A program made the translations under genes and the position numbers. From positions 124,001-188,000 of the forward strand of contig NZ_FMTM01000001.1 in NCBI RefSeq assembly GCF_900099775.1: DNA of 64,000 nucleotides. Direction: 5' to 3'. The stretch is from Rhizobium mongolense subsp. loessense (GTDB lineage Bacteria; Pseudomonadota; Alphaproteobacteria; Rhizobiales; Rhizobiaceae). Shown one piece after another: positions 35,627-46,306 of this stretch; position 1 is the stretch's first letter; the number at the start of each line of letters is the position of its first letter. The notes under the pieces are model-generated. The model saw only the letters and a program-made list of their open reading frames with translations. It was not told the origin of the DNA and did no database searches.

Positions 35627-36985
35627 ATGAAAGCTGCGCTTTTCAGTTCCGTCTCCCTCGTCTTCCTCATCGCCACCTCCGCTTCCGCCGATCAGCGGGC
35701 TTTTCCGGCCAAGCTCGCCGGCCAGGCGATCCTGCCTGCCAACACGCTGGTTCCGGCACCTTCCGACGCGCCCGAATTCCTGAAGCACGCCGGCAAGTTC
35801 ACCACTCCGGATCGCAAGCGCATCGAAGCGCTCGGCTCCGTTCCCGGCAAGGACGGACAGCGCGTCACCGACATCAAGCTGCCGCTCGACGGCCAGCCTG
35901 TCCAAGGCTTTTCCGGCATCAAGACGATGGAAGACGGCACGTTCTGGACGCTCTCCGACAACGGTTTCGGCTCCAAGGGCAACTCTAGCGACGCGATGCT
36001 CTTCCTGCACCAGATGAAACTCGACTGGACGAACGGCAGGGCCGACGTCGTCAAGAACATCTTTCTCTCCGATCCGAACAAGATCGCGCCCTTCCCGATT
36101 ACGCTCGAAGGTGCCGAGAAACGCTATCTGACCGGCGGGGATTTCGACATCGAATCCATCCAGCCGGTCGCAGATGGCTTCTGGCTCGGCGATGAGTTCG
36201 GTCCCTATCTTTTGAAAGTCGATACCGAAGGCCGGTTGACCGACGTGATCGCCACCACGGCCGATGGCAAGCTGGTGATGTCGCCCGACAACCCGCTGCT
36301 CTCGGTTCCGGCAAATCCGGCCGCCAAGATGCCTGCCTTCAATCTGAAGCGCTCCGGCGGCTTCGAAGGCCTTGCCATGGCGAAGGACGGAACCAAGCTT
36401 TACGGCCTTCTGGAAGGTGCGCTCTACCAGGATGACGGCAAGATGGAATCCGTTGACGGCCACACCGCCATCCGCCTCATCGAGTTCGACGTCGCCTCCA
36501 AGAAATGGACGGGCCGCAGCTGGTTCTATCCATTCGAGGACAAGGGTGCCGCGATCGGCGACTTCAACATGCTTGACGACACGACCGCCCTCGTCATCGA
36601 GCGCGACAATGGGGCCGGTACGAAGGACAAGGTCTGTGCCGATCCCAAGGAGCCCAAGCCGGACTGCTTCCAAGCTCCGGCGGAGTTCAAGCGCATCTAC
36701 AAAATCGAGCTAGACGATGCCAACGCCGGCAAGGCGGTGCGCAAGATCGGCTACATCGACCTGATGCATATCGAAGACCCGGACAACAAGAAGAAACAGG
36801 GCGGCCGCGAAGGCTTCTACGACATGCCCTTCGTGACGATCGAGAATGTCGACCGCGTCGATGCCACGCACATCATCGTCGGCAACGACAACAACCTCCC
36901 CTTCTCCGCCGGCCGCGCCGTCGACAAGGCAGATGACAACGAGTTCAGCCTGCTGGAAGTTGGTGAGCTTTTGAGTGCGAAATAG
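35627..36985 (+). CDS. Exported esterase-like/phytase-family protein
   Basis: A 452-residue protein with a signal peptide (MKAALFSSVSLVFLIATSASA). The mature domain is the phytase-like beta-propeller of the esterase-like activity of phytase family: FSGIKTMEDGTFWTLSDNGF and FDIESIQPVADGFWLGDEFG are its hallmark loops, and a DNNLPFSAGRA loop lies near the C-terminus. A Cys pair in CADPKEPKPDC may form a disulfide. Likely a periplasmic phosphoesterase; substrate not established. Monocistronic, with ppx convergent. Confidence 0.88.
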   Translation: MKAALFSSVSLVFLIATSASADQRAFPAKLAGQAILPANTLVPAPSDAPEFLKHAGKFTTPDRKRIEALGSVPGKDGQRVTDIKLPLDGQPVQGFSGIKTMEDGTFWTLSDNGFGSKGNSSDAMLFLHQMKLDWTNGRADVVKNIFLSDPNKIAPFPITLEGAEKRYLTGGDFDIESIQPVADGFWLGDEFGPYLLKVDTEGRLTDVIATTADGKLVMSPDNPLLSVPANPAAKMPAFNLKRSGGFEGLAMAKDGTKLYGLLEGALYQDDGKMESVDGHTAIRLIEFDVASKKWTGRSWFYPFEDKGAAIGDFNMLDDTTALVIERDNGAGTKDKVCADPKEPKPDCFQAPAEFKRIYKIELDDANAGKAVRKIGYIDLMHIEDPDNKKKQGGREGFYDMPFVTIENVDRVDATHIIVGNDNNLPFSAGRAVDKADDNEFSLLEVGELLSAK

Positions 36986-37092
36986 ACAAAGACGCTCTTT
37001 AGGATGGAGAGGGTAGCGCGTGAGCGCTATCTTCCCCTTGCGGCTGACTGCGGATGAGGCGTTGCTCGGGCAGACCGTTTCCTCGTTCCCCC

Positions 37093-37125
37093 ACCTCATT
37101 CCCGAGCCTGTCACAGAAATGAGGT
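37093..37125. repeat. Short inverted repeat of a dispersed type
   Basis: ACCTCATT is mirrored by AATGAGGT across a GCCTGTCACAG core. The arrangement recalls the CTCATTCC...GTCACAGGAATGAG palindromes dispersed in rhizobial genomes. The surrounding gap contains no gene. Confidence 0.4.
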
Positions 37126-37176
37126 GCGCCCAGGACCTTGAGGCGCGGGAGACTCATTTTGATTTGAGGGAGAGTC

Positions 37177-37202
37177 ATTCACGGCGCAGACGCGCCGTGA
37201 AT
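37177..37202. terminator. Hairpin at the ppx end
   Basis: Perfect 11-bp stem ATTCACGGCGC with its complement and an AGAC loop, 63 bases past the ppx stop on the minus strand. No T-run; assigned by position. Confidence 0.55.
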
Positions 37203-37264
37203 TCTTATGACCAGCGCACGGGCGTCCAGTAGCGCTTCACCGCAGAACAAATCCACGAATGCCC

Positions 37265-38788
37265 CTACTCGAACTTGAACGCTAGCCGTCTATTCGTCAG
37301 CCGCGAGAGCTGCTGCAGGCGGCCGTCGAGGCGTTCTCCGGCGAAGTCGCGATATTCCGATGGCACGACGAATTCGAGGTCGATGCTTGGATTGGTGGAC
37401 TTGCGGAATGTCAGGTTCTTGACCAGGCCCGGCATGGAGGCCGAGAAGAGATAGACGACGCGCAGCAAGCCGCCGAGCAGCTTGGCGCGCTCGACATATT
37501 GCGGGCCGGCGATCGTGGCAAGCGGTGCCGTCGAGCCGTCGTCATTCAGGCCTTCGAAGCGGTAGTAATTGGCGAGCGCGATGAAGGCCCGGCCGGGATG
37601 GCTGATGCCGACGAAGGATGAATGGGCAATCAGGTTCAGCGCCTGCAGGCCGCGGTAGTCCGGATGCGCGCGCCAGCTGATGTCGGCGAGCAGACAGGCC
37701 GCCTGGCGGTAGCGCGCTTCCTCTTCCGTTTCCACAACGCCGAAATACGGCATCATGTAGCCGGTCCATGCGGCAAGCTCGCGCGCATGTTCAGGGGAAC
37801 GCGCGCGCAGGATGGCAAGCTCGCCGGCCGCCGAAAGCAGCGGATCGGCGCGGCGCTCGCCCTCCGACAGCAGCGAGTAGAGATAGCCTTCGCGGACGCC
37901 CTGCGCCGAGAAGGAAATGACGCCGGGATTCATGGCGCTCAACACTTCCTTCATGGCAACGGCGCCGAAGGGCAGCAGCGCACGGCGATGCTTCGACACC
38001 GCCTGGAAGGCCGGATCCTTGGAATCTCTGGCTACTTCCACCTGATCGAGGAACTGCATCATCCCTTCGAGAGAAACCTCGTAGCCCTGCATCATGTGAA
38101 GCGGATATTGGGTAAGTTCCATGTGCAGCTTGGCGATGTTACGCCAGGTGCCACCAACTGCGTAGAAGGTCCGCCCGGCCCCCTTTTCCAGGATTTTCGT
38201 GGCGCTTCGGACATGCTTGCGAGCGAAAGTGCGGGCTCTCGCGAGGGAACCGCCGGCATATTCCGAAAGGCGAAGTCCCCCGAGCGGCAGGGTGATTCCC
38301 CTGCCGATCTCGCGCTCCTTGATGTCGATGAGTTCCAGCGAGCCGCCGCCGAGGTCGCCCGCGATGCCGTCCGGATGGAAGAAGCCGCTGACGATACCGA
38401 GCGCGGAAAACTTCGCCTCCTCCTCGCCGGAAAGCACGCGAATCTTGCGCCGGAGGATCGTTTCGGCCTGGTGGATGAAATCAGGCCCGTTGGAGGCTTC
38501 GCGCGCGGCAGCCGTCGCCAGCACATACATCGTCGCCGCGCGGGCCTGGTCGGAAAGGGCCTTGAACCGATGTAGAGCAGCCAGCGCGCGGGCGACGCTT
38601 TCCTCATCCATCTTACCGTTCAGCGCGATGCCCTTACCGAGGCCGCAGAGCACCTTTTCGTTGAAAAGGATCGCCGGCGACCGGGACATGCCTTCGTAGA
38701 TGACCACTCGGATCGAATTCGACCCGATATCGACGACGGAGACCGGGGCAATCCCTGGTAGGCGCCCCTGGGCTTCTGATTCAACCAT
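37265..38788 (-). CDS. ppx: Exopolyphosphatase / GppA-family phosphatase
   Basis: Hydrolyses terminal phosphate from polyphosphate or pppGpp. The 507-residue protein has the acetate-kinase/hsp70 fold with phosphate motifs VVDIGSNSIRVVIYEG and GIAGDLGGGSLELIDI; the C-terminal part matches the HD-like helical extension of Ppx. It follows ppk by 12 bp on the same strand, so synthesis and breakdown of polyphosphate are encoded in one transcript. Confidence 0.92.
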   Translation of the reverse strand: MVESEAQGRLPGIAPVSVVDIGSNSIRVVIYEGMSRSPAILFNEKVLCGLGKGIALNGKMDEESVARALAALHRFKALSDQARAATMYVLATAAAREASNGPDFIHQAETILRRKIRVLSGEEEAKFSALGIVSGFFHPDGIAGDLGGGSLELIDIKEREIGRGITLPLGGLRLSEYAGGSLARARTFARKHVRSATKILEKGAGRTFYAVGGTWRNIAKLHMELTQYPLHMMQGYEVSLEGMMQFLDQVEVARDSKDPAFQAVSKHRRALLPFGAVAMKEVLSAMNPGVISFSAQGVREGYLYSLLSEGERRADPLLSAAGELAILRARSPEHARELAAWTGYMMPYFGVVETEEEARYRQAACLLADISWRAHPDYRGLQALNLIAHSSFVGISHPGRAFIALANYYRFEGLNDDGSTAPLATIAGPQYVERAKLLGGLLRVVYLFSASMPGLVKNLTFRKSTNPSIDLEFVVPSEYRDFAGERLDGRLQQLSRLTNRRLAFKFE

Positions 38789-38800
38789 GCAGGTCCAGTT

Positions 38801-41005
38801 TTATCTCTTGGTCCAGCCGGAAAGCAGGCCGGCAATCAGCTTGGGCGCACTGGATTTCAGGGCTTCACCACGGCCGGAAAGGCTGGGATTGGTCATGAAA
38901 TACTGCTGCGCATTGAACGGCTCTTCGCCTTTGCGCACTTCCATGCGCCGAGACGTGCCGTCGGGCAATATCTCGTAGCTCTGCTGATTGTCAATGATAT
39001 TGCCTAGCATGATCTGGGACAAAACCTGCTCGTGCACAGTCGGATTGATGAGGGGGACGAGCGTCTCGACGCGGCGGTCGAGGTTTCTGGGCATCATGTC
39101 GGCGGAGCCGATATAGACGAGCGCCTTGTCGGACGGCAGGCCGTGTCCATTGCCGAAGCAGAAGATGCGGCTGTGCTCCAGGAATCGGCCGACGATCGAC
39201 TTGACGCGAATATTGTCGGAGAGGCCCGGCACCTGCGGGCGCAGGCAGCAAATACCGCGAATGACCAGGTCGATTTCAACGCCTGCCCGACTTGCCGTAT
39301 AGAGCGCGTCGATAATTTCCGGATCGACGAGCGAGTTCATCTTCATCCAGATCGCTGCCGGCGCACCGTTCTTGGCATGTTTGATCTCCTCGTCGATGTG
39401 ACGGAGGATGCGCGAGCGCAGCGTGTAAGGCGAGACGGCGAGCTTCATGCTCTCCTCCGGCTCGCCGTAGCCGGTGATGAAGTTGAAGATGTTCGCCATG
39501 TCATGGGCGATCACTTGATTGCAGGTGAAGAACGAGAGGTCGGTATAGATCTTCGCGGTGACCGGATGGTAGTTGCCGGTGCCGAGGTGGCAGTAGCTGC
39601 GGAGTCTGCCTTCCTCGCGGCGAACGACCAACGACATCTTTGCGTGTGTCTTGAGTTCGATGAAGCCGAAGACGACCTGCACGCCGGCGCGTTCGAGGTC
39701 TCGTGCCCAACGGATATTCGCCTCTTCGTCGAAACGGGCCTTGAGCTCGACGAGGGCAGTCACCGACTTACCGGCTTCGGCAGCATCGATGAGAGCGCGG
39801 ACGATCGGGCTGTCGTTCGAGGTGCGGTAAAGGGTCTGCTTTATGGCCAGAACGTCAGGATCGCGCGCAGCCTGGAGAAGAAACTGGACCACCACGTCGA
39901 AAGACTCGTAGGGGTGATGAACCACCATGTCCTTTTCGCGAATGGCCGCGAAGCAGTCTCCGGCATGCTCGCGAACGCGTTCGGGAAATCGCGCATTATA
40001 GGGCTGAAACCGAAGGTCGTCGCGCGGCGCCTTGGTGATCTCAGAGACCGTATTGAGCGCGAGCAGGCCCGGCAAAACGGCGACACGATTGTCTGGAACA
40101 TTCAAAGCCTGCACCACGAACTGGCGGAGCGATGCCGGCATCTCCGAATCCGTCTCGATGCGGATCACCTTGCCGCGGCGGCGGCGCTTCAGCGCGGTTT
40201 CAAAGAAGCGCACGAGGTCTTCGGCTTCTTCCTCCACTTCGATATCGCTGTCGCGGATGAGGCGGAATGTACCGGAGCCCTGCACCTCGTAACCGGGATA
40301 CAGCCGGTGAATGAAGATGTTCGCGACGTCCTCTAGCGTGATATAGCGGATCGTACCGGCGTCATCGGGCAAGCGCACGAAGCGATCGAGCGCAGGCGGC
40401 AGGCGAAGCAGCGCCGTCATCGGCTCGCGCCCGTGCTTGCTGGTAAGCTGCAGGCCGATCGAGAAACCGAGGTTCGGGATGAACGGGAACGGGTGAGCCG
40501 GGTCGATCGACAGCGGCGTCAGAACCGGAAAGATCGCCTGCTCGAACTCTGCCGCCAGCCACTGCCGGTCGGCGTCGCTGAGAGCGCCGGGACGGACGAA
40601 CAGAATGTCTTCCTTCGCGAGATACTGCTGCAGGACGGCGAACGAGGCCTGCTGCTCCATCTGCAGATTGTCGATCTCCTGCAGGATTGCGTCGAGCTGT
40701 TCGGCGGGCGTCTTCCCGTCGGGCGTGCGAACCACGATGTTCTGGCGTACCTGGCCTTCGAGGCCAGCGACGCGCACCATGAAGAATTCGTCGAGATTGG
40801 CCGCTGAAATCGACAGGAACCGGACGCGCTCGAGCAGTGGGTGCTCAGTGTTCAGCGTTTCCTCGAGAACGCGACGGTTGAACTGCAGCCAGGAAAATTC
40901 ACGGTTGATGAAACGTTCGGGACTAGCGAGCAGGTCTTCCAGCGGCGGGACGGTTGCCGCTGTTTCCGGAACCGGTTCCTGATGCTCTACTACCGCACTG
41001 TCCAT
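38801..41005 (-). CDS. ppk1: Polyphosphate kinase 1
   Basis: Transfers phosphate from ATP to polyphosphate via a phospho-His intermediate. The 734-residue protein opens with the N domain ([18 protein letters not shown]), and carries the catalytic region [17 protein letters not shown] with its conserved His, and the second phospholipase-D-like motif around [17 protein letters not shown]. Start ATG 41005 is preferred over a GTG at 41026. It is upstream of ppx on the same strand. Confidence 0.95.
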   Translation of the reverse strand: MDSAVVEHQEPVPETAATVPPLEDLLASPERFINREFSWLQFNRRVLEETLNTEHPLLERVRFLSISAANLDEFFMVRVAGLEGQVRQNIVVRTPDGKTPAEQLDAILQEIDNLQMEQQASFAVLQQYLAKEDILFVRPGALSDADRQWLAAEFEQAIFPVLTPLSIDPAHPFPFIPNLGFSIGLQLTSKHGREPMTALLRLPPALDRFVRLPDDAGTIRYITLEDVANIFIHRLYPGYEVQGSGTFRLIRDSDIEVEEEAEDLVRFFETALKRRRRGKVIRIETDSEMPASLRQFVVQALNVPDNRVAVLPGLLALNTVSEITKAPRDDLRFQPYNARFPERVREHAGDCFAAIREKDMVVHHPYESFDVVVQFLLQAARDPDVLAIKQTLYRTSNDSPIVRALIDAAEAGKSVTALVELKARFDEEANIRWARDLERAGVQVVFGFIELKTHAKMSLVVRREEGRLRSYCHLGTGNYHPVTAKIYTDLSFFTCNQVIAHDMANIFNFITGYGEPEESMKLAVSPYTLRSRILRHIDEEIKHAKNGAPAAIWMKMNSLVDPEIIDALYTASRAGVEIDLVIRGICCLRPQVPGLSDNIRVKSIVGRFLEHSRIFCFGNGHGLPSDKALVYIGSADMMPRNLDRRVETLVPLINPTVHEQVLSQIMLGNIIDNQQSYEILPDGTSRRMEVRKGEEPFNAQQYFMTNPSLSGRGEALKSSAPKLIAGLLSGWTKR

Positions 41006-41070
41006 GTTCCGATCACCCCGTTTCACTCGTCCCTGCGCAGTATATCAGTTTCACGACGGAACTGTGACAG

Positions 41071-41769
41071 TCAATCGGAAGACGCCGGATTACCCAATTC
41101 ATTCAACACTTCGGCAGCGAGAGACCGGGTGATTTTCGTGCCCCGCGCAAGGGCCAGCCGGTCGAGCCTTTCGACGATCGTCTGGGCCGCGTTCAGCGAC
41201 CGCTCCATCCGGTTCACGACATAAAGGACAAGCTTGTCATCTATATTAAGCTGCCGGTCAGAGAAAAGCTTGACGATAACCTGCGACAGCAATTCCTCGT
41301 CCGGCTCGCCGATTTCGACGACGGTCGCAGCCTTGAGCCGCGAGCGCAGGTCCGGAAGCTCAACCGGCCACGACATCGGCCACAGGCGGCTCGTCATCAA
41401 CAGGCTGTTGCCGTTTTCGCGCACGCTGTTGATGACGTGAAAGAGTTCGGTGTCATCGAAGCCGAGGCGGTCGACATCCTCGAAAAGGACAGGACCGTTT
41501 GCCGCAGTGAGGGCGGCATCCGATCCCCGCTTAGGATGGATGCTGACGGCACCGCTATGCTCTTTCCAGATGCTTGCAAGATGCGACTTTCCGGATCCGA
41601 CCGGCCCGGCCAGAATGACGACCGGCGACGGCCATTGCGGCCAGGCGTCGATGATGGTCACCGCAGCGCTCAGCCGGTCGGAGACCAACAGGTCGTCTCG
41701 GCCGCTTGCCGCATCATGGGAAAAGACCAGCGGGAGCTGTTCCCCCGCCTTGCGCTTCACGTCGTTCAT
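41071..41769 (-). CDS. hdaA: DnaA-related replication regulator HdaA
   Basis: A 232-residue AAA+ protein that with the beta clamp promotes inactivation of DnaA-ATP after initiation. The N-terminus carries a clamp-binding motif QLPLVF at residues 11-16. Walker A is GPVGSGKSH and Walker B is VLFEDVDRLG; a shortened AAA+ lid follows, without the DnaA DNA-binding domain. Start ATG overlaps the stop of the upstream AI-2E-family gene by 4 bp. Confidence 0.88.
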   Translation of the reverse strand: MNDVKRKAGEQLPLVFSHDAASGRDDLLVSDRLSAAVTIIDAWPQWPSPVVILAGPVGSGKSHLASIWKEHSGAVSIHPKRGSDAALTAANGPVLFEDVDRLGFDDTELFHVINSVRENGNSLLMTSRLWPMSWPVELPDLRSRLKAATVVEIGEPDEELLSQVIVKLFSDRQLNIDDKLVLYVVNRMERSLNAAQTIVERLDRLALARGTKITRSLAAEVLNELGNPASSD

Positions 41770-42887
41770 TTGGAATCGGCTTTTGTCTTCCGGGCGTCGG
41801 CAGGTTGCGAACCGCCCGCATAAAGATCGCTCTGAAGGTAGCGCGAGAGCGCAAAGCGGACAAGGACGCCGACGGCGGCAGCGGCCGGCACGGCTACGAG
41901 CAGGCCGACGAAGCCGAAGAGCGCGCCGAACGCGAAGAGCGCGAACATCAGCCAGACCGGGTGAAGTCCGACGCTGTGGCCGACGAGTTTCGGCTGCAGG
42001 ATATTGCCTTCCAGGAACTGGCCACTGAAGAAGACAACGACCACGGCGCCGACCCAGAGATAACCCGGCCAGAACTGAACGAGCGCCACGCCGACCGCAA
42101 GGACCAGCCCGACCAGCGAGCCGACATAGGGGATGAAGCTTATCATGCCGGCAAAGAGGCCGATGAGCAGGCCGAAGTTCAAGCCGACGAGCGACAGACA
42201 GACGGCGTAGAAGATTCCGAGGATCAGGCAGAGAGAGCCCTGCCCGCGAATGAAGCCGGCGATCGCCTGATCGATCTCATGAGCGATCTGGCGAACGTCG
42301 CTGACATAATCGCGCGGAATCCACTGATCGACCTTGGAAATCATGCGGTCCCAGTCGAGTAGGATGTAAAAAGCAACGACCGGCGTCACGACCAGCAGCG
42401 AGATGACGTCGACGATGGCCTTGCCGGAATTCCATATCTGGCCAAAGAGGCCGGTCAGGAAGCCCATGCCTTCCGACAATATGCCGGTGAAATTGTCCTT
42501 GATCGTGCCGAGCTGGTTCTTGATCCAGCCCGGCAGCAGGGAATCCTGCACATTGACGATGAAGGCCTGCAGCTGGCTGATATATCCAGGGAGCCGCTGG
42601 GCGAAATCGTTGAACTGATTGATCAAGACCGGAATGAGGATCATCAGCGCCAGCGCGAAGGTGATGACGAAGGCGACCAGGATGCCGATTGTTGCCATCA
42701 GGCGGCTGAGCCCCAGACGCTGCAAACGGTCGGCCACGGGATCGAGGAAATAGGCGATCGCCATGCCGGCGACAAAGGGCAGCAGGATGGAGCTAAAGAC
42801 ATAGAGAAAGACGATGAAGAAGACGAGCACGCCCAGCCAGAAGAAGACCTGCCGTTTGAGACTTGCTCCGCTGACCTGATGTGGCAT
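41766..42887 (-). CDS. AI-2E/PerM-family membrane transporter
   Basis: A 373-residue protein with about eight transmembrane helices typical of the AI-2E exporter/PerM family (VFFWLGVLVFFIVFLYVFSS early, IGLFAGMISFIPYVGSLVGL in the middle and GALFGFVGLLVAVPAAAAVG near the end). The start MPHQVSGASLKRQ at 42887 is chosen within a longer open frame. It overlaps hdaA by 4 bp, a pairing kept across rhizobia. Substrate in rhizobia is unknown. Confidence 0.88.
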   Translation of the reverse strand: MPHQVSGASLKRQVFFWLGVLVFFIVFLYVFSSILLPFVAGMAIAYFLDPVADRLQRLGLSRLMATIGILVAFVITFALALMILIPVLINQFNDFAQRLPGYISQLQAFIVNVQDSLLPGWIKNQLGTIKDNFTGILSEGMGFLTGLFGQIWNSGKAIVDVISLLVVTPVVAFYILLDWDRMISKVDQWIPRDYVSDVRQIAHEIDQAIAGFIRGQGSLCLILGIFYAVCLSLVGLNFGLLIGLFAGMISFIPYVGSLVGLVLAVGVALVQFWPGYLWVGAVVVVFFSGQFLEGNILQPKLVGHSVGLHPVWLMFALFAFGALFGFVGLLVAVPAAAAVGVLVRFALSRYLQSDLYAGGSQPADARKTKADSK

Positions 42888-43125
42888 CGCTTTCCCCGTT
42901 CGTCTGCCCGTGACGCAATCTTTTCGCGCCGCTACTCGAAGCACATAGGATGCAGGCCGGAAGATGGTCAACCCTGCGGCGGAAAATCCAACCCTCCCCT
43001 ATGGAAAGAGCGGGAAATTGGGGCTTTTCTCCATCGCCGCCTTGCATAAAGCGCACTCTCATGCAATTGCGACCCGCATGTGACGCGGTCCATTATACCG
43101 CCCGAACCAGCCATCGGAGATCAGC

Positions 43126-44199
43126 ATGAGCCAGTCTGGAAGAAACGGCCTGACCTATAGCGACGCAGGCGTCGATATCGATGCCGGAAATCTTCTGGTT
43201 GAGAAGATCAAGCCTGCCGTACGCTCCACGAGGCGCCCTGGCGCCGATGGCGAAATAGGAGGCTTCGGCGGCCTGTTCGATCTCAAGGCTGCCGGCTTCA
43301 CCGATCCTGTTCTCGTCGCCGCCAATGACGGCGTCGGCACCAAGCTGAAGATCGCCATCGACGCGGATTATCACGAAACGGTCGGCATCGACCTCGTTGC
43401 CATGTGCGTCAACGACCTTGTCGTGCAAGGTGCTGAGCCGCTCTTCTTCCTCGACTATTTCGCGACCGGCAAGCTCGATCCGGATCAGGGTGCGGCGATC
43501 GTCGGCGGCATTGCTGCCGGCTGCCGCGAGGCAGGCTGTGCATTGATCGGCGGCGAGACGGCGGAAATGCCGGGCATGTATTCTTCCGGCGATTACGATC
43601 TTGCAGGCTTTGCCGTCGGTGCCGCCGAGCGCGGCCAGCTTCTCCCCGCAGGCGATATTGCCGAAGGCGATATCATCCTCGGCCTCGCCTCCTCCGGTGT
43701 TCACTCGAACGGCTTTTCACTGGTGCGCAAGATCGTTGAGCTTTCGGGGCTCGGCTGGGAGGCGCCGGCGCCTTTCGCTGAAGGCGCGGCTCTCGGCGAA
43801 GCGCTGCTGACGCCGACCCGCATCTATGTGAAGCCGCTTCTGAAGGCGATCCGCGAAACCAGCGCCGTCAAGGCGCTGGCGCACATCACCGGCGGCGGCT
43901 TCCCCGAAAATATCCCGCGCGTCCTGCCGAAGCATCTTGCCGCCGAGATCGATCTTGCCGCGGTCAAGGTTCCACCGGTCTTCTCCTGGCTTGCCAAGAC
44001 CGGCGGCGTCGAGGCGAAGGAAATGCTGCGCACCTTCAACTGCGGCGTCGGCATGATCGCCGTCGTCTCGGCTGAAAATGCCGTTGCGGTGACCGCCGTC
44101 CTGGAATCGGAGGGCGAGAAGATCATCACGCTCGGGCGGATAATCGCCCGCGCAGAAGGTGCGCCGGGAACGGTTTACAAGGGCACGCTTGCTCTATGA
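43126..44199 (+). CDS. purM: Phosphoribosylformylglycinamidine cyclo-ligase
   Basis: Fifth step of purine synthesis (AIR synthase). The 357-residue protein has the ATP-binding [15 protein letters not shown] start, [26 protein letters not shown] and [13 protein letters not shown] motifs. It overlaps purN by 4 bp. The pair is divergent from the AI-2E/hdaA unit across 238 bp, where both promoters should lie. Confidence 0.97.
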   Translation: MSQSGRNGLTYSDAGVDIDAGNLLVEKIKPAVRSTRRPGADGEIGGFGGLFDLKAAGFTDPVLVAANDGVGTKLKIAIDADYHETVGIDLVAMCVNDLVVQGAEPLFFLDYFATGKLDPDQGAAIVGGIAAGCREAGCALIGGETAEMPGMYSSGDYDLAGFAVGAAERGQLLPAGDIAEGDIILGLASSGVHSNGFSLVRKIVELSGLGWEAPAPFAEGAALGEALLTPTRIYVKPLLKAIRETSAVKALAHITGGGFPENIPRVLPKHLAAEIDLAAVKVPPVFSWLAKTGGVEAKEMLRTFNCGVGMIAVVSAENAVAVTAVLESEGEKIITLGRIIARAEGAPGTVYKGTLAL

Positions 44200-44858
44200 C
44201 CATGCCGCGCAAACGCGTCGTCGTCTTCATTTCCGGCGGCGGCTCCAACCTGATGGCGCTCGTCGCGGCAGCGAAAGCTCCGGACTTTCCCGCTGAAATC
44301 GTCGGCGTGATTTCCGACAAGGCGGATGCGGGCGGTCTTGCGAAAGCCGCCGCGGAAGGCATTTCCACGTTCGCTTTCGTGCGCAAGGATTTTGCCAGTA
44401 AGGAAGCCCACGAGGCGACGATCTTTGAAGCGCTCGACCGGCTCTCGCCGGATATTCTCTGCCTTGCGGGCTATATGCGGCTTCTGAGCGCGAGATTCAT
44501 CCAACGTTACGAGGGCCGGATGATCAACATCCACCCCTCCCTTCTACCGCTCTTCCCGGGCCTCCACACGCATCAGCGCGCCATCGATGCCGGCATGCGA
44601 ATCGCAGGGTGCACGGTGCATTTCGTGACCGAAGGCATGGATGAGGGGCCGGTGATCGGACAGGCCGCCGTACCGGTTCTGTCCGGCGATACCGCCGAGA
44701 CGCTCGCCGCGCGTGTCCTCACGGTCGAGCATCAGCTCTATCCGCAAGCGCTGCGGCTCTTTGCAGAAGGTAAGGTGCGGATGGAAGGCGGCAGGGCGGT
44801 TGGCGCAGAGATATCCGCCCGCCCCAATGCCAATCACATCATTTCCCTGATCGCCTGA
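44196..44858 (+). CDS. purN: Phosphoribosylglycinamide formyltransferase
   Basis: Third step of purine synthesis, using 10-formyl-THF. The 220-residue protein has [14 protein letters not shown] at its N-terminus, the catalytic Asn-His-Asp set in [19 protein letters not shown] and [19 protein letters not shown]. The start ATG lies inside the purM stop (ATGA). Confidence 0.96.
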   Translation: MTMPRKRVVVFISGGGSNLMALVAAAKAPDFPAEIVGVISDKADAGGLAKAAAEGISTFAFVRKDFASKEAHEATIFEALDRLSPDILCLAGYMRLLSARFIQRYEGRMINIHPSLLPLFPGLHTHQRAIDAGMRIAGCTVHFVTEGMDEGPVIGQAAVPVLSGDTAETLAARVLTVEHQLYPQALRLFAEGKVRMEGGRAVGAEISARPNANHIISLIA

Positions 44859-44862
44859 TCCA

Positions 44863-46026
44863 TCAGGCAACGAGCGCCCGTAGCTGATGCAAGGTGCCGT
44901 CGCTGTAGACGAAGCGTCCGCCGCAGAAGGTGGCGCGGATGCGGTGCACATCGCCCGGCTCGACGACGACCAGATCGGCGCGCTGACCAACGGCGATCTC
45001 ACCGCGGTCCGTCAGACCTGCGGAACGGGCGGCATTCCTGGTCGCCATGGCGACCGCAGCCGGCATTGCGGTGTACTCGGCGATCTTGAAGATGCCGGGC
45101 ACGAAAGCTGCCGGGTGATAATCGGCAGCGATCACCGTCAGTAGCCCGGCCTTGGCGGCATCGAGCGCACTCAGATTGCCGGACATTGACTGGCCGCGAA
45201 GCGCATTCGGCGCGCCCATAAGCGTCCAGAGCCCGCGGCGACGGGCCTCCACGGCAGCTGGTAGCGTCACCGGAAACTCGCTGATCGTCACACCGAGATC
45301 ATGCATTTCGGTGACTTTTTCAGCACTATCGTCATCGTGGGAAGCAAGCGACAGCTTCCACTTGAGCGACAGGGCGACAATCTCCTTCAGCTTTGCCTCG
45401 ATCTCCGGATTGTTGCGCATGGCAATGCGCTTGGCGACCATTTCCGCTGCCATTTCCTCGGAGATCGCCCGGCGCTCGGCGATGCTCAATATGTAGCTCT
45501 GGATGTTGTTATACTGCCCCTGCCCCGGTGTATGGTCGGTCAGCGACACCATGTCGATATGACCGGCCTCAAGCAGCTTTTCGAGCGCGGGCGCGGCACC
45601 CAGATTGGTGATCTCATAGCGCGCGTGGATGCGATGGTCGATCAGCAGATCGTGCTTGAGCCGGTTGATCCCCTCGATGATCGCACCGGTTGTTTCAAGT
45701 GAGCGGACATGGCCGTAGACGCTCTCGGTCGCAAAGGAAATCGCCGCAAAGGCCGTCGTCACGCCGGCGGCCGCGAGTTTCTTGTCGAGTTCATGGATGC
45801 CGAAATCAATCGGCATCATGGCGTTCGGGCGCGGCGCGATCTCGCGCTCGATCATGTCGCCATGCAGATCGACGAAACCCGGCATCAGCAACCGCCCGCC
45901 GCCGTCGATTGCGGCATTGCCGACCGGCTCCGGCCGTATCTCCGCAATCGCCCCGTCCTCGAGCCGGATTGCGCCCCGGCTTACGACCTCTTCGGGAAGA
46001 ACGAGCGTGAAATTGCTGAGCCACAT
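44863..46026 (-). CDS. phnM: Alpha-D-ribose 1-methylphosphonate 5-triphosphate diphosphatase (PhnM-like)
   Basis: A 387-residue metal-dependent amidohydrolase. The PhnM signature is PGFVDLHGDMIEREIAPRP near residue 50; further metal residues lie in SLTDHTPGQGQY and KLSLASHDDDS, and DYHPAAF near the C-terminus. In the C-P lyase pathway it removes pyrophosphate from the ribosyl triphosphate. Here it lies alone beside purN with no other phn gene, so it may serve a wider nucleotide role. AGGAG lies 8 bases before ATG 46026. Confidence 0.85.
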   Translation of the reverse strand: MWLSNFTLVLPEEVVSRGAIRLEDGAIAEIRPEPVGNAAIDGGGRLLMPGFVDLHGDMIEREIAPRPNAMMPIDFGIHELDKKLAAAGVTTAFAAISFATESVYGHVRSLETTGAIIEGINRLKHDLLIDHRIHARYEITNLGAAPALEKLLEAGHIDMVSLTDHTPGQGQYNNIQSYILSIAERRAISEEMAAEMVAKRIAMRNNPEIEAKLKEIVALSLKWKLSLASHDDDSAEKVTEMHDLGVTISEFPVTLPAAVEARRRGLWTLMGAPNALRGQSMSGNLSALDAAKAGLLTVIAADYHPAAFVPGIFKIAEYTAMPAAVAMATRNAARSAGLTDRGEIAVGQRADLVVVEPGDVHRIRATFCGGRFVYSDGTLHQLRALVA

Positions 46027-46306
46027 GGGCACTCTCCTGACGGCATTCGATGATTTGATAAACTGCAGCGCTTAGGCGGGACTCGTGACAAGGATGAACC
46101 TTGGTCCTGCTGCGACAATCAACACAAAGCACTTTCACAATACTTGCTGAGCTGCATGAAAAATATGCCGGCCTGCTCGTGCCGTCCTTTGCCCATCGTG
46201 CGGAAACGGCAATCAATCTCGTACTGTGGAAACGCGTATCAGGTGAGGTTCATCGATCCAACCGGTCGACGACCGAAAAATCAACGGTCCTGGGAGAAAA
46301 TGCCGA

